NCBI GenBank assembly: GCA_029204225.1 | Contig: CM055103.1 | Coordinates: forward strand, 57,730,529 to 57,794,528 | Length of the DNA stretch: 64,000 nucleotides | Source: Diphasiastrum complanatum | Lineage: Eukaryota > Streptophyta > Lycopodiopsida > Lycopodiales > Lycopodiaceae | Reading direction: 5' to 3' | Shown here: piece after piece, positions 33,585 through 46,500 of the stretch | How positions within the stretch are numbered: position 1 is the stretch's first letter | Layout: each line of letters opens with the position of its first letter | Made by a program: the position numbers and the translations under genes | Notes under the pieces: model-generated | What the model saw: the letters and a program-made list of their open reading frames with translations, nothing else | Database searches by the model: none | Told to the model about the DNA's origin: nothing

Positions 33585-35570
33585 ACCCAGCTATTACCTG
33601 CCACCATCCCACATAACAAAACTGCACAAGTTAGTCGCGTGAGGAAGACAAGTGTCATAGCTGAGCATCAGTTGTTATTCATGTTCGAAACAAGATTCAC
33701 TACTTTATCAGCTAGGTTGAATTAAAAACAAGTATGTCCAATCTTCCCAATCATTCATTTCATAGCTTAGCAATATGTTCTGCCCTTTTTAACGAAGCCG
33801 TATCAGGGCAGACGCCATACTGATCAATAAAGGAGCAAAAAGAACATAATAATTTCACATATACATTCTTCATGTAAGCAGCTATCTTTCATTACACAGA
33901 TGGACAGAGACTGGCTGATGGTCACAACGCTAGGTACTAGAGCACCACCATGCTATACTAGCCCCTACAAGCCTCATCAGTTTACCGAGAGTCCAAGCGC
34001 CGAACAACTTGGGCAAATCCATGCCATTCAAGTGTACCATGGTCGAGCTCTATATAATTACTTGACTTTACTTATATTAACTGGACACTAGATGTAGAGA
34101 GAAAAATATAAAAAAAAACTCATGTCCATGTTATCTACTGCGCATGCAGGATCAGCTTATACTTTTTTATTACTTTAAAAAAAACATTACGCACAAGGTT
34201 TGTAAGTCATCATAAATATGTAAGTAAAATCATGGTATCAAGTTAGGTCACCCACCGTATTGGTTGTATTATGTAAAGCATCATACCTGAATGAGAGTTG
34301 AAGTCATCTCTTGTGAACTATCCATCTTTGGCTGCTTTAAACGAATCACCTACATGCTAAAGCATTCACACTGCAAGTATTGATTTAAGTATAGAGTACT
34401 CTCGAAGCCAGACAGAATCATTATCAATAGTTAGCTACGTAGATTAATCGTATCTCTTTTCATTCTTTCAATAGCATTTCCCACCGTATACAGAAAATTA
34501 GTAATGGCAATCACTATTACTCACGAGCATATTAGCACATCCCACCACCTTTTTTACTACATCATTATCGGTAATCATAGCCATCATAGTACTAGTTTAT
34601 CAGAGACGAATCCCACCATATTCTTTATCAAACCTATACAACAATAGTATGTAGCAATACTACGTACAGTTTATAGCCAATCAAACATAGTAAGGGCATT
34701 CTTATCAACCATATTCATGCAATAGTTTCTGGTAATTCCAGAAATCAATTGGTAAGCCAGCGGTCCATCGCATTTTTGAATGCATTACACATTGAAAAAT
34801 GAGCAGGTAGATTGCTGTAGTTTAAGCATTAATACACTAAAAACCAGCGCTGGCCAGCGGCCAGATCCGCTACATAGAGGTCGCTGACCAGCGATCAATC
34901 GCTTTTAAAAAACGTTGATAAATATACTCAACAACTGGTTTGCTGTCTGGCGCTTTTCATAAGCCACAAAGGTTGAAAAAATACCTTAGAAGTTTCCCAC
35001 ATTTTCCCGTTGGGACAATGATTGCTTGTACTATTATCCAATCGCACCTTGCTATTACACAACGGTAATCACAACATCTTGTGAGCATTCATCTTTAGCA
35101 TGCATGCTTCCTTATCAATGAGCTGCCATTCAAAACGCTCTCACCTTTGTTTGCAATATGATTGTTCTTCCAATAGCATCCATGAACGTTCTCTTCAAAC
35201 ACAAATACCATACGATATAGCAACAGGAAAGCAAGAATGAGGGAGAGAGAGAGAGCAAGACAGCATGAGGGAAAGTGAATAGGGTTGTGTGAATTCTCTC
35301 TTTATAGAACCAGAGGACACTTAGGTGTACTAAGTGCAAATTGCTACTCACCGTTAGATTGACTGTCCATAATGTGTATAGATCATGGCCATTGAGAGAT
35401 TCACCACTTTCTCACCATTTAAGATAAAAAAACCTTTTCTATTAAGTGGGGTCTCTTATCATGGTAAGGCATTTTTTTGCCACCACTAGCAAATAAGGTT
35501 AGTATGCGACAATTACATTCCACAGAGGTTTGCGAAGCGAATAAAGTGATATATGTACGTAACAGAGCCC
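33585..35570. other. Non-coding; starts with a diverged repeat of 30,195-30,440
   Basis: 33,585-33,830 is about 70% similar (by eye) to 30,195-30,440 in the same orientation. That suggests an ancient about 3.4-kb tandem or LTR-like unit. A GC-richer patch with repeated CCAGCG/GGCCAG words lies at 34,845-34,905. A TATA-like/purine-rich region on the minus strand near 35,230-35,310 resembles the promoter-like segment at 33,060-33,130. No gene recognised. Confidence 0.5.
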
Positions 35571-35749
<179 letters not shown>

Positions 35750-36965
35750 AGAATGGTTAGTTGATTGGGAGAAAGATAGAAATATTGATTTGGAGAGAAA
35801 ATTGGTTGGTTGATTCAATTGGAATGATTGGTTGGTGGCATCGATTTGAGAGGATTTATTGAGAGATTGATTGATTGGAAAAACGATGAATCATGGCAAA
35901 AAAGGCTATTTGGCAAAAAATGTAAACTTTTAAAAGAAACGAAAGACAACTTAAAGCAAACATTGTATTTTGTTTGATTGTTTTTGGCTTGCAATCAATA
36001 AATTGCATATAACTTATTGCATCACAAGACATAACATGTAAATGTTTGAATATTTTGATTTATACATACATACAAGTCTTAGAACTAAACATAGCAACTC
36101 CACGGTTGGGGGATAGTAGAATGAGCCTAGACTATATTGAATATAATATTCATAAAGTTGTTGTCTTGAATAAAGAAAAGTGAATCCCTAATATAAAGGT
36201 TTGATATCTTGGTAATGATCAATAAAAAGACCAATAAAAAGTTGGCATACTTGAAGGTAAGGATGGACCCCCACTAGGAATTAGCATTGTTCCTTTAGCC
36301 AACTAACAATAGATTTAGTTAGTTGCTTCCTTTCATGAATGTATATCCAAGCATGATCAGTTAGTGATGCAATGTATGTCGTTTGCTATTTGACTAGTTT
36401 TGTAGATACTATAACAAATTACATGGAACCTTTCACTCAAATTGGAAATTATCTAGGACTTGATCTCTTGGTTCATTTCTGGTGAGTTTCATGAATATAT
36501 ATATCAACGCATGACTAATTATCGATGCAATATGCATGGTTTGTTCTTTGACTAGTTTTGTGGATATGCATCTGTGGCTAAATTTTCCACATGATGAAGT
36601 TCCAAAAGAGTTAAAATTTGATTGATCCACATGATCCTTTGATTGGTGTTTGGTTGGATGTTAGTAATTGTTTTCGCATAGAAGATTTGAGCATGGATGT
36701 TCTAGAAAACATTGTCATTGAATATACCACACCATGCAACGTCTATATCCACATGAGGCCAACAAAGCCCTCATTTGGCTTGCATGGATATAAGAGTGTA
36801 GTAATAAAAAATTATGGTTTTCCTAGGGAGCTGGGGTCATTTTTGAAATGTTCTAGATGAAACATGTATCAATGTGTTTAGAACATTAGGTTACAAATAT
36901 CGGATGTACTAGAAAAAAAATCAACATAAGACTTTGCATGAGTACAACATGGAAAGTGTCTCAAG
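35750..36965 (-). repeat. Inverted duplication block C, upstream part
   Basis: Reverse complement of 13,310-14,480. Includes the direct-repeat pair and the unrecognised short frame at 36,618-36,860. A copia insertion begins at its right edge. Confidence 0.8.
36618..36860 (+). pseudogene. Short conserved reading frame, unrecognised relic
   Basis: An open frame of about 80 codons from a TTG, with a stop just upstream ('PLIGVWLDVSNCFRIEDL', 'NVYIHMRPTKPSFGLHGYKS'). It is longer than its counterpart at 13,425-13,607 by three in-frame segments. A different frame immediately upstream reads 'LWLNFPHDEVPKELKFD'. It could be a decayed exon. I cannot name the protein. Confidence 0.3.
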
Positions 36966-36968
36966 AGA

Positions 36969-37654
36969 TGAACGTTAAAAATTCACAATTCTAGCTTGAC
37001 TAGTTTTGGTCATATGACTTGTAAATAGTTAGATGGTCATGATGTGGCTTGTCACACGTGCCAAATAGCATAGGATTCCATTCATAAGGATGTTCTCAAG
37101 TAGACCTAAGTGTTAGAACCTTTGGAATGAGTCCAAATTATGCTTAGATACAAGGGAGAAAAAATAGGAGCTATTTTTGGTAATTTTTGCATTGTTGAGG
37201 GATCTCCAAGATTCCAACCCTAACTTGGTAGGGATGAAAGATCCACCAAAATTAGCACTAGGGATAGGCTTAGGGCTACTCATACCTGCCCAAAACCGTG
37301 ATGGATCATGTATATATAGGTGATGATATCTCACCAAAATCAATCAAGCAATTTCATGTTTTTTCTCTCATAATGGTGCAATTGCTCTCTATGTTCATAA
37401 TTGTTTGAGTACTTGTGATTACTAATGATTATAGGATTGAATGTAGGTCTGGTGTACAGTACTCAGACTGTGGGAGGCCGTACTTTCACACGTGTGAAGC
37501 CTTCTTCAAGGATTTTGGCAATTTAGTGAGGTTCAAGCATAGATTTTTGATGGATTTTGATGGTTCAACTTGTGCTAATCTTATGAAATCATAATCTATT
37601 GTTTCCCTCATCATTTCAAGTGTTTTAGGATCCTTATTTGCTGTAATTTTTACA
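36969..37654 (+). mobile_element. Copia 5' LTR and adjacent primer-binding site
   Basis: The LTR ends ...TTTTTACA immediately before TGGTATCAGAGCC (37,655-37,667, complementary to initiator-Met tRNA). The start is taken at TG 36,969, where homology to the left arm stops. It contains CACACGTGTG palindromes near 37,050 and 37,486. No 3' LTR survives, so no TSD can be checked. Confidence 0.7.
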
Positions 37655-38472
37655 TGGTATCAGAGCCTAAAGGCTGAAATGAGCTAAATCCTTGATTTTC
37701 ATTCAATTTGATCACAATTTTTGATCTAAATCTTGTGTAGATTGGATCTTAGCATCTAGTATTGATTCTAGAACTCAAAGTGAGTCAAATACATTGGAGA
37801 TTGGTGTTGTGTGACTTCATTTGCAGGTGTTTAGGTGTCTAAAACCAGAGGCAAAGTTGAATTCAATTCACATTACCAAGATAGCAAGTTTTGCTTGCTC
37901 CAAGCATTGATTTCTAAGCAAGTTTTGGAGGTAATTTCATAGAGGAGGCTTTCTAGCATTCAAGGAGAGGTAAGATCAGAGTTTTGGGGACTCTTCAAGG
38001 CTGTTCTAAGGTGTAGTAGACACCTCCTAAAGTGATTTAGGTTCAGTCCAACCATTGCTTGACTTATGCACCAAATTAGATCAATTTTTCATCAATTTTG
38101 ATCATTTTTTGCTTGTGATTGGATAGTAGATTGTGTTGCATCCTCATTAAGTTCCATTTAGATCTTTTACAAGTGATTTTGGAAGTATATTAGGTTGCTG
38201 AAATTCACTCTTGATCAGATCATTTGGAAGCTTTAATGTTCTTTATAGAAAGAGGGGCACCCCCCCATTCTACTAGTATTGTCTACTTCAATCAAGCAAG
38301 TGCATTGTTTCTAGTATTCTATGATTTGATTTTGTTAGAGATCATTCTTAGATCTTTATAGGAAGTCTATTACTGATCTTTTCAGGTCCCTAAGAAGTGG
38401 GATAAGGTAGACCTTCAATCAAATCAATAGAAGTAACCTTCATTTGTGTCAAGTCCTTGATTAGGAGACTAG

Positions 38473-41354
38473 ATGGCATCTATAAATGCATATCTTTTGG
38501 ATACTAATGAAAGGCTCAACAAAACTAACTATTCCATATGGAAAGTTAGAATGGAATCTATCATGATCATGCAAGATCTGATGGAAATTGTAAATGGTAA
38601 GGAGGGTGAACCTATTCATCCTCAAGAAAAAGCCAAATACATCAAGAGGTGCAATGTTGCACTACATTGCATAAAAATGAATGTTGCAAATGAACTCTTA
38701 AGAGAGGTAGGAGATTGCACTTCAGCTCAAGATGCTTGGGAGACTTTGCAAAAGGTCTATGAATCCAAGAACCAAACTAGAATGTTAGCTTTGAAGAATC
38801 AAATCTATAGAAGCTATCAAAAGAAAGGAGAGAGTGCACATACTTTTGTCCTAAGAGTAAAGGAATTGAACAAAGAGCTAGCCTTTATAGGTGACCCTAT
38901 CAAGGATGAAGAGCTTGTTCAACTCATATTGAATGGACTAAGCTTTGAATTTGACAATTTGGTTCAGGGATATGCAATTATGGGTAAGCTACCCATACTT
39001 GAAGAACTCCAAGGCACACTCATGGCCGAGGAATCAAGAAGGAGCCAAATGCAAGAGAGGATGGATAGGCTTTCCATCCAAGGTGGAGATGACCAAGCTC
39101 TCTTCACCAAAGGCAAAGGCAAGTCCAAAGGCAAAGGATCAACATTCAAGAAGTCTACAAAGCTTGAGGATCAAGAAGGACCCCCAAAGGCATCTCCATC
39201 AACCACCAAAGTCAAGAAGGACAAATCAAAGGTGAAGTGCTACTATTGTAGCAAGATGGGGCATTATGCCTCGGAATGCTTCAAGAGGAAGCAAGATCAA
39301 AGCCAAGCCAACATGAGCAAAGAGGAGGAGGAGGAGAGTTCACATGAGGACTCTCTCATGATGTCCATATTTTCTTCAACAAGCTTCAAAGGAGAAGATC
39401 CTTGGTGGATTGACTCGGGTGCTAGTTCACGCATGACTAGTAAAAGGGAGTTTTTCTCTTCTCTCTTATCTTATGATGGACCTATAAAGTCTATCTATAC
39501 AGCAAATGATGAAGCTTGTAAGATTGAAGGAGTTGGTAGCATTCCCCTTTGCTTAGGATCTTCCAAAAAGATCAACATAGAAGGTGTTTTGTACATTCCT
39601 ACAATAACAAAGAATCTACTAAAGTGTTGGCCAAATGGTAGACAATGGTTTCAATGTTGACTTTGCTTCAAATGAATGTTTCATCAAGAAGAAGGGTAAG
39701 ATAGTGGCTAAGGGCACTAGACTTGGCAAACTTTATAAGCTAGATGCATTTGTGGATACTAATGTTGTCATGTTGGCCGAGAAGAGCAAGATATCTACCT
39801 TTACTTTATGGCACAAAAGACTTGGACATGTCAACTCGGGTTCCATGGAGGCTATGATCAAGGAGGAGTATGCTTTAGGCCTACCAAGGTCTATTGGGAA
39901 GGAAGACAAGGTTTGTGAAGCTTGTGCCTTATCCAAGGCACATAAGAAGGTGTTTCCTAACTCCATCACAAAGTCATCTCATCCTCTTGAACTCATACAC
40001 TCGGATGTGCACATTGCTAGCACCAAATCTAATGGAGGTTCATCCATGTTTTTAACCTTCATTGATGACTACTCAAGATATTGTTGGGTGTTCTTACTTT
40101 CCTTCAAGTCTCAAGTATTTGATACTTTTGTAAAGTTCAAGTTGTTTGTGGAAAAGCATCATAATCATAGCATCAAGATTCTTAGAAGTGACAATGGTGG
40201 AGAATTCATCTCCAATGAGTTCAAGGCCTTTTGTGAGGAGGAAGGGATCAAGAAAGAGACTTCTTATCCTTACACTCCTCAACAAAATGGAGTTGCTGAA
40301 AGAAGGAATAGAACATTATGTGAATGTTCTAAGGCTTTAAGATTAGATGCTTGTTTGCCCAAATCCTTTTGGGGTGAGTCTCTTGTATGTGCAAACTACT
40401 TGATGAATAGGGTGTCTTGCAAAGCAATTGAAGGCAAAACTCCTTATGAGATGTTGTATGGAAAGAAACCCAATCTTAATCACTTGAAAGTTTTTGGGTG
40501 TATATGTTATGTGCATGTTCCATTGGAAACAAGAACCAAGGAGGATCCATCTTCCACAAGAGGGATCATGCTTGGATATGCAAGCTCAAGCAAGGGCTAC
40601 AAAGTCTATCTCCCATCCTTGAACAAATTTGTTGTTTCAAGGGATGTCATCTTTGATGAACATCATATGCATATGCTTGAAGAAGGCTCAAGTGCTCCAA
40701 AAATCAAGAAGAAGATGGCCGAGGAGCAAGATCTTGGTTTTGAGGAGGAGCTCATGGAGGAGCAAGCACCAAACCCACCTATCACACCAAGGAGATCTTC
40801 AAGGGCAAAAGTGGAGCCATCAAGGCTCACATATCAAGGCAAAGGACAGCAAGTTGAGGGTATCTCATCCACTTCTTATGCTTTATCTAGTTTTGAAGAA
40901 CCGTCTAATGTTGAAGATGCATTGAACTCCAAAGAATGGTATAAAGCTATGTTGGATGAGTATGATGCCTTGATTGAGAATGAAACTTGGTTGCTTGTTG
41001 AGAGACCTCAAAGGAATGTAATAGGATGCAAGTGGGTCTTCAAGCTTAAGTTGAATGCAAATGGGAGTGTTAACAAACATAAAGCAAGATTAGTTGCAAA
41101 AGGTTATGCTCAAGAGAGAGGGATAGACTATGAGGAAACTTTTGCACCCGTGGCCAAGATGGTCACAATAAGACTAATCATTGCACTTGCATCACATTTT
41201 GGATGGATTCTATGTCAAATGGATGTCTCTAATGCTTTCTTGAATGGTTTTTTGGAAGAGGATATCTATATGGAGCAGCCACAAGGGTTCATCAAGCATG
41301 GAATGGAGAACAAAGTATGCCATCTCCAAAGAAGCATCTATGGCAACAAGATCT
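38473..41354 (+). pseudogene. Copia gag-pol, nearly intact but 3' truncated
   Basis: Gag begins at ATG 38,473. In order: gag core; zinc knuckle 'CYYCSKMGHYASEC' (CX2CX4HX4C intact); protease 'WWIDSGASS'; a one-base insertion near 39,617 that shifts the frame; pre-integrase HHCC region ('WHKRLGHVNS', 'CEACALSKAHKK'); integrase core with 'FIDDYSRY', 'LRSDNGGEF' and 'QQNGVAERRN' (all three acidic residues); and the RT N-terminal half with 'CQMDVSNAFLNGFLEEDIY'. It is cut off after 'HLQRSIYG' at about 41,354, before the YVDD box, where oxygenase upstream sequence resumes. RNase H and 3' LTR are missing. With one frameshift in about 2.9 kb it looks recent. It is inserted in block C. Confidence 0.9.
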
Positions 41355-41355
41355 T

Positions 41356-41919
41356 GGAATAGTGTATTAGACCTTCCCTGTCTCAATCCTATGCATTCTC
41401 TAATTTAAATATTTGCTCAATTGTCAGGTTTTTCTGTTTTTGTCATCCAGATATCTGGCAGCCAGAAATGGGTTACCGATTTTGATCCAAAACAGGATTT
41501 AAGAATAGCATCTTGGTCCAAAAAAGAGCATATCTCTTAGATTCGCTTGGGTGACCCGATTGCTCTCAGCTTTCCAGATGGTCGCTCTCCGTCATGGTAG
41601 CCCACCTCACATAGAAACAATTTGCCTTATCTCCCCCAAGAGAGGAGTGTGGAATCTTGTTATTATAATATAAGAATTCGTATATATAGCAAGCTTATGT
41701 ACCTCCCTGAGCATGCCCACCACCGAATTCCGTTTAGTCCTTGTCACTCATCATTGCAGATCAAATATTTGCACTAGTATTAATAGTTTCTCAGGGAGGA
41801 CACATATCCCAACTTCTACACTCTCACACGCCGGCACAACACGACAGTGCCTGTACATCCATTACTTTTCATCTTAATTCTGAATAAATATTTGTAGATC
41901 ATCTAGAGACTAATTACTC
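41356..41919 (+). promoter_or_regulatory. Upstream region of the oxygenase copy 2
   Basis: Counterpart of 12,440-13,170, but with a single promoter unit and about 100 extra bp including TATATATAG near 41,683-41,691. The last 40 bp before the ATG match the left copy. Confidence 0.5.
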
Positions 41920-42173
41920 ATGGCAACTTTGAAGCCAATCGATCTGTCAGGCCTAAACGATGAGCGACTGGCTTCTTCTGTCAGGTCTCAGATCGCTGAA
42001 GCCTGTGAAAAAAATGGCTTTTTCCAAATTATCAATCACGGCGTGCCAGTAGAGCTAATGGATAAGCTTAAGGAAATGGGTCGGAAGTTCTTTGATCTGC
42101 CCAAGGACGAGAAACTTGTGTATGCTGGAAAGCTAGTGCTCGCAGCTGAGGGCTATGGCAACCGTATGGTCCT

Positions 42174-43002
42174 TGTGAAAAATGCAAAAATAAGCTTGGT
42201 AGAGGCCAAAAATCTTGTATATAGGATGATTACACACGTGTGGAGTTTGTTCCCACGTGTGAAAATAGTATACTTGTCATGTACCATAATCATATAGGTT
42301 ATATATATAATTTAATTCAAGTTCTAGTGGCTAAAAAGGCCAAAAACTAGTTTTCTAGACATATGACACATGGCATCAATCTATTGATTGCATGAGCCAC
42401 ATCCTTTGGTTAGCTGTCACATTTCATGTGGAGGACAGATCACATGTGTGGAATAAGCTGAAGTAGACGAATTTTGACTTCTAGAAGATTTTCAAGTAGA
42501 TCTCCATATAAAAGGAAAATGGACCAAAAGTGCTCAAAATAGAAGGTTTTGTCCAAGTGTCAGTTTTGCATGATGAATCATCATATGACAAAGCACCTTC
42601 ACACGTGGGATCAAAGGGATGATCAGTACCACGAGCTCCCACTTATTCTATATATAGAGCCACATTTGGCCATAATCATTGTGAGACACCAATCTTGGTT
42701 TTGGAAGCAATTTTGAGTGATTCTCTCCATTTGTCTACATTTGTTTTGATTGTTTTGAGGTTCTATCAATGTGTACTTGATTTGCAGGTTGGAGTCCGTA
42801 CTCAGACAGTGTTTCACACGTGTGAAACCATAAAGTACACTTACCTTCAATTAATGATTGTTCTTGTTAGGATTTTGTGTCTAGAATTGATCTAGATTGA
42901 TCTTAATCTGAAGTAGATTGATAGATCAAGTAATTTGACAACCAATCCCTCTTGAGGATCAGATTAGGATCCACTCTTGGTCCTTTTTGTACTTTTTCCA
43001 CA
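42174..43002 (+). repeat. 5' LTR (829 bp)
   Basis: TGTGAAAAATGC...TTTTTCCACA. TATATATAG lies at 42,648-42,656. CACACGTGTG palindromes lie at 42,233 and 42,812-42,827 (TTTCACACGTGTGAAA), with variants near 42,254, 42,440 and 42,600. Confidence 0.93.
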
Positions 43003-43015
43003 TGGTATTAGAGCC
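43003..43015 (+). other. Primer-binding site
   Basis: TGGTATTAGAGCC, one mismatch from the usual initiator-Met tRNA complement, directly after the 5' LTR. Confidence 0.85.
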
Positions 43016-43593
43016 TAGTACAAGAGGTTTTGTTGAAATTGATAGGGTTAATCCAAATCAAAGCCAAAATTAGCAGTTTTTTGGAAACTAGTCAAATTTT
43101 GTGTAGCGAGTTGGATTTGATAGCTATTCTCAAAATTTTTGGTCCAGATCCTGTTGTGGGCTGTAGGAACTCTTTTCACACGTGTGAGGCCGTAAAGCTC
43201 CGGTTTTTACTGAGAAATTTCAAAAATTTGTAGAATTTGACTCACATACGATTTTTGGTGCAAAATCAAGCATTTTCTATAAAGAGTCTAATCCCTTGAT
43301 TAGTTCTTGGATTAGATCAGCCAAAAAATTAAAATTGAAGCTTGAATGAGGTGCATTAATTGATCTACTCTGATTTTTTGATTGTATGTTGAAGTTGAAG
43401 AGAGAAATTGCTAAAAATCATAGATTAAGGAGTGATTTTGCAAGGTTGAGACTAGAATCTAAATTTTCATCATTCTAGATTGGTTAATGAGTGATAGGAT
43501 TGAGTCTATAAGCTTTCTAAATTGCTAGAAGACTTTAGGTTCAGATCTCTTAGAGAAACCCTAAGAGTTTCTAGTGCTTTTTCACATTCAAAA

Positions 43594-46500
43594 ATGGCAT
43601 CAATGGGTGGTTTTCTGCTTGAAGCTAGTGAAAGACTTACATCCACTAATTATGCTACTTGGATAGTTCGAATGGAGTCTTTGCTTGTTCTTCATGATCT
43701 TTATGACATAGTACTTGAGGTGGAAGTAGAACCTCAAGGAGGAGTTGAATTGGCTAAGTACAAAAAGAGATGTAGAGTTGCATTACACTGCATAAAAATG
43801 AATGTAAGTAATGAACTTTTGAAAGAAATCTCATCTTGTACCACATCCAAAGAGGCATGGGATTCATTAAAAGCCATTTATGGATCCAAGAACACTTCAA
43901 GGATACTCATGCTTAGGAATCAAATCCTTCAAAGCATGAAAGGAAGTAGTGAAAGTGCCCAAAATTATGTCTTTAGGATCAAATCTTTGAATAAAGAGTT
44001 GTCTTCTATAGATGATAAAATCAAAGATGATGAATTAGTTCAAATCATTTTGAATGGATTAGGAGATGATTATTCCAATCTTGTTCAAACCTTTGCTATT
44101 CAAGATTCACTTCCTAGTATTGAAAAACTTCAAAGTGTGCTTGTTAGTGAGGAGAGTAGAATGCTTCATATCAAAAGTAGGATGAGTTCCTTATCTTTGA
44201 AATATGGTGATGAAAAAGCTAACTTTTCTTTGAAAGGCAAGAAGAAGAAGTTTCCATCCAAGAAGACTCAAGACATGGATATGGAGAACAAAGATGGAGT
44301 GTCAAGTTCCAAAGACAAGAGCAAGAAGGACAAGAAGAAGCTAAAGTGTTTCTTTTGTGGAAAAAAGGGACATTTTGCATCCAAGTGCTACAAGAAGAAG
44401 AATGCCCAAGAGAAGGACAATCAAGGCAATCTTGTGCTTGAGGAGGAGGAATAAGGCAATCTATCTTTGATGGTATCCTCACCACAAACATCTAATCAAG
44501 ACATTTGGTGGATTGATAGTGGGGCAAGCTCTCACATGGCTCACCAAAAAGACTACTTTTCTAATCTACTTTTTTACAATAGTTCTAAGAGATTTATCCT
44601 CACTGCAAGTGATCAAGAATGTGAGATTGTAGATGCTGGATCCATTCCTTTATGTCTAGGATCATCTAAAAAAGTAGATCTAGACAATGTTCTTTATGTA
44701 CCTTCAATTACAAAGAACTTGTTGAGTGTAGGACAACTTATGGATAGTGGATTAGATGTACATTTCAAGCATGGAGCATGTTCTATCTTGAAAGATGAAA
44801 AATGTATTGCTAGTGGTTTCAAGCAAGCGAGGTTATTCAAATTGGATGCTAATGTGATGGTTGGAAGTGTGAACATGGCAAGGGAGGAGCTGACTCAAGT
44901 GGAATTATGGCACAAAAGGTTAGACCATCCTAACTACAAAGCTATGGAGACCATGGTGACAAAGGAGCTATCAAGAGGACTTCCCAAAACCATATCCAAG
45001 TGTGGCAGCTTTGTGAAGCTTGTGGACTCTCCAAATCTCATAAGCTTCCTTTCAAGAGATCTTTGATAAGATCTAACTCTCCTCTTAGCCTTATACACTC
45101 GGATGTTCATTCATTTTCACATGAATCAAATGGTGGAGCTCTAATGTATGTCACTTTTATTGATGATAAATCAAGATACTCTTGGGTTTATCTCTTGTCT
45201 AAGAAAAGTGAAGTTTTTGAGTCCTTTGTAAAGTTCAAAACTCTTGTGGAAAAGCAACTTAATACTAGCTTGAAAGTATTAAGAAGTGATAATGGAGGGG
45301 AGTACATCTCCAATAGGATGAAAGAGTTTTGTGATACTAATGGCATAAAGAGAGAGTTTACTTGTACATATACTCCACAACAAAATGAAGTAGCTGAGAG
45401 AAAGAATAGGACACCATGTGAGTGTGCTAAAGCTATGAGATTAGATGCATCTCTTTATATTTCATTTTGGGGAGAAGCTATTTTATGTGCAAATTTTCTT
45501 TGTAATAGAATGACTAATAGTGCCATTAAAGGACTTACACCTTATGAAGTATTGTTTGGCAAAAAGCCAAATCTTAGTGATTTGAAAGTTTTTGGATGTA
45601 CTTGTTATGTACATATTCCTTTAGAAACAAGGAAAAAGGAAGATGCCGCTTCTTTCAAAGGCATCTTTGTTGGTTATAGTGAAAGTAAGAAAGCCTATAG
45701 GATATATGATCCTATTACAAAAAAAATTGTTGCTAGTAGAGATGTACTTTTTGATGAATCTCTCCAAGCCAAAGGAAAGGCGACTTCCAACAACACTCAA
45801 CTTGTCAATGATCATGCTATGGCCGAGGAGGAGCTTCATGAAGATGAAGACCAAGTGGAACCTACTCCAAGTCCAAGGGTGCCAAGAAGATCAACAAGGA
45901 CAAGGATTGAGCCATCAAGACTCACTTATAGTGACAAAGGGGAGCAAAGGGGAGCAAAGGGAAGATTCTCAACTACTCAACTCTTATACTTTCTTGACTA
46001 CTATCCTTGAAGAACCAACTAGTTTTGAGGAAGCAAATAAGTCTCAATATTGGAGGAAAGCTATGCAAGTAGAGTTTCATGCATTAATGGAAAATCAAAC
46101 TTGGATATGGAAAGAAGCCTCTTACTTGTAAATGGATATATAGATTGAGATATAATCAAGATGGTTCCATTCATAAGTACAAAGCTAGACTTGTAGCGAA
46201 AGGTTTTTTGCAAGTCAAAGGCATAGATTATGATGAAACCTTTGCACTTGTTGCAAAGCTTGTGACCATTAGATTAATCATATGTCTTGCAACTTCTTTC
46301 AAATGGGAGCTCTTCCAACTTGATGTGACAAATGATTTCTTAAATGGATTCTTGGAAGAGGAAATCTACATGTGCCAACCCGAGGGCTTCATCAAAGATG
46401 GAGAAGAAGACAAGGTGTGTCTCTTGAAGAAGAGTCTTTATGGACTCAAGCAAGCACCAAGAGCATGGTACTCTAGGTTGCATTCCTATCTTATTTCCAT

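Noticed and set aside
41920-42297. Intact short oxygenase with an alternative C-terminus
   Set aside because: The frame after 42,173 is read into a copia LTR. The TSD and empty site show that it is an insertion, not a splice variant.
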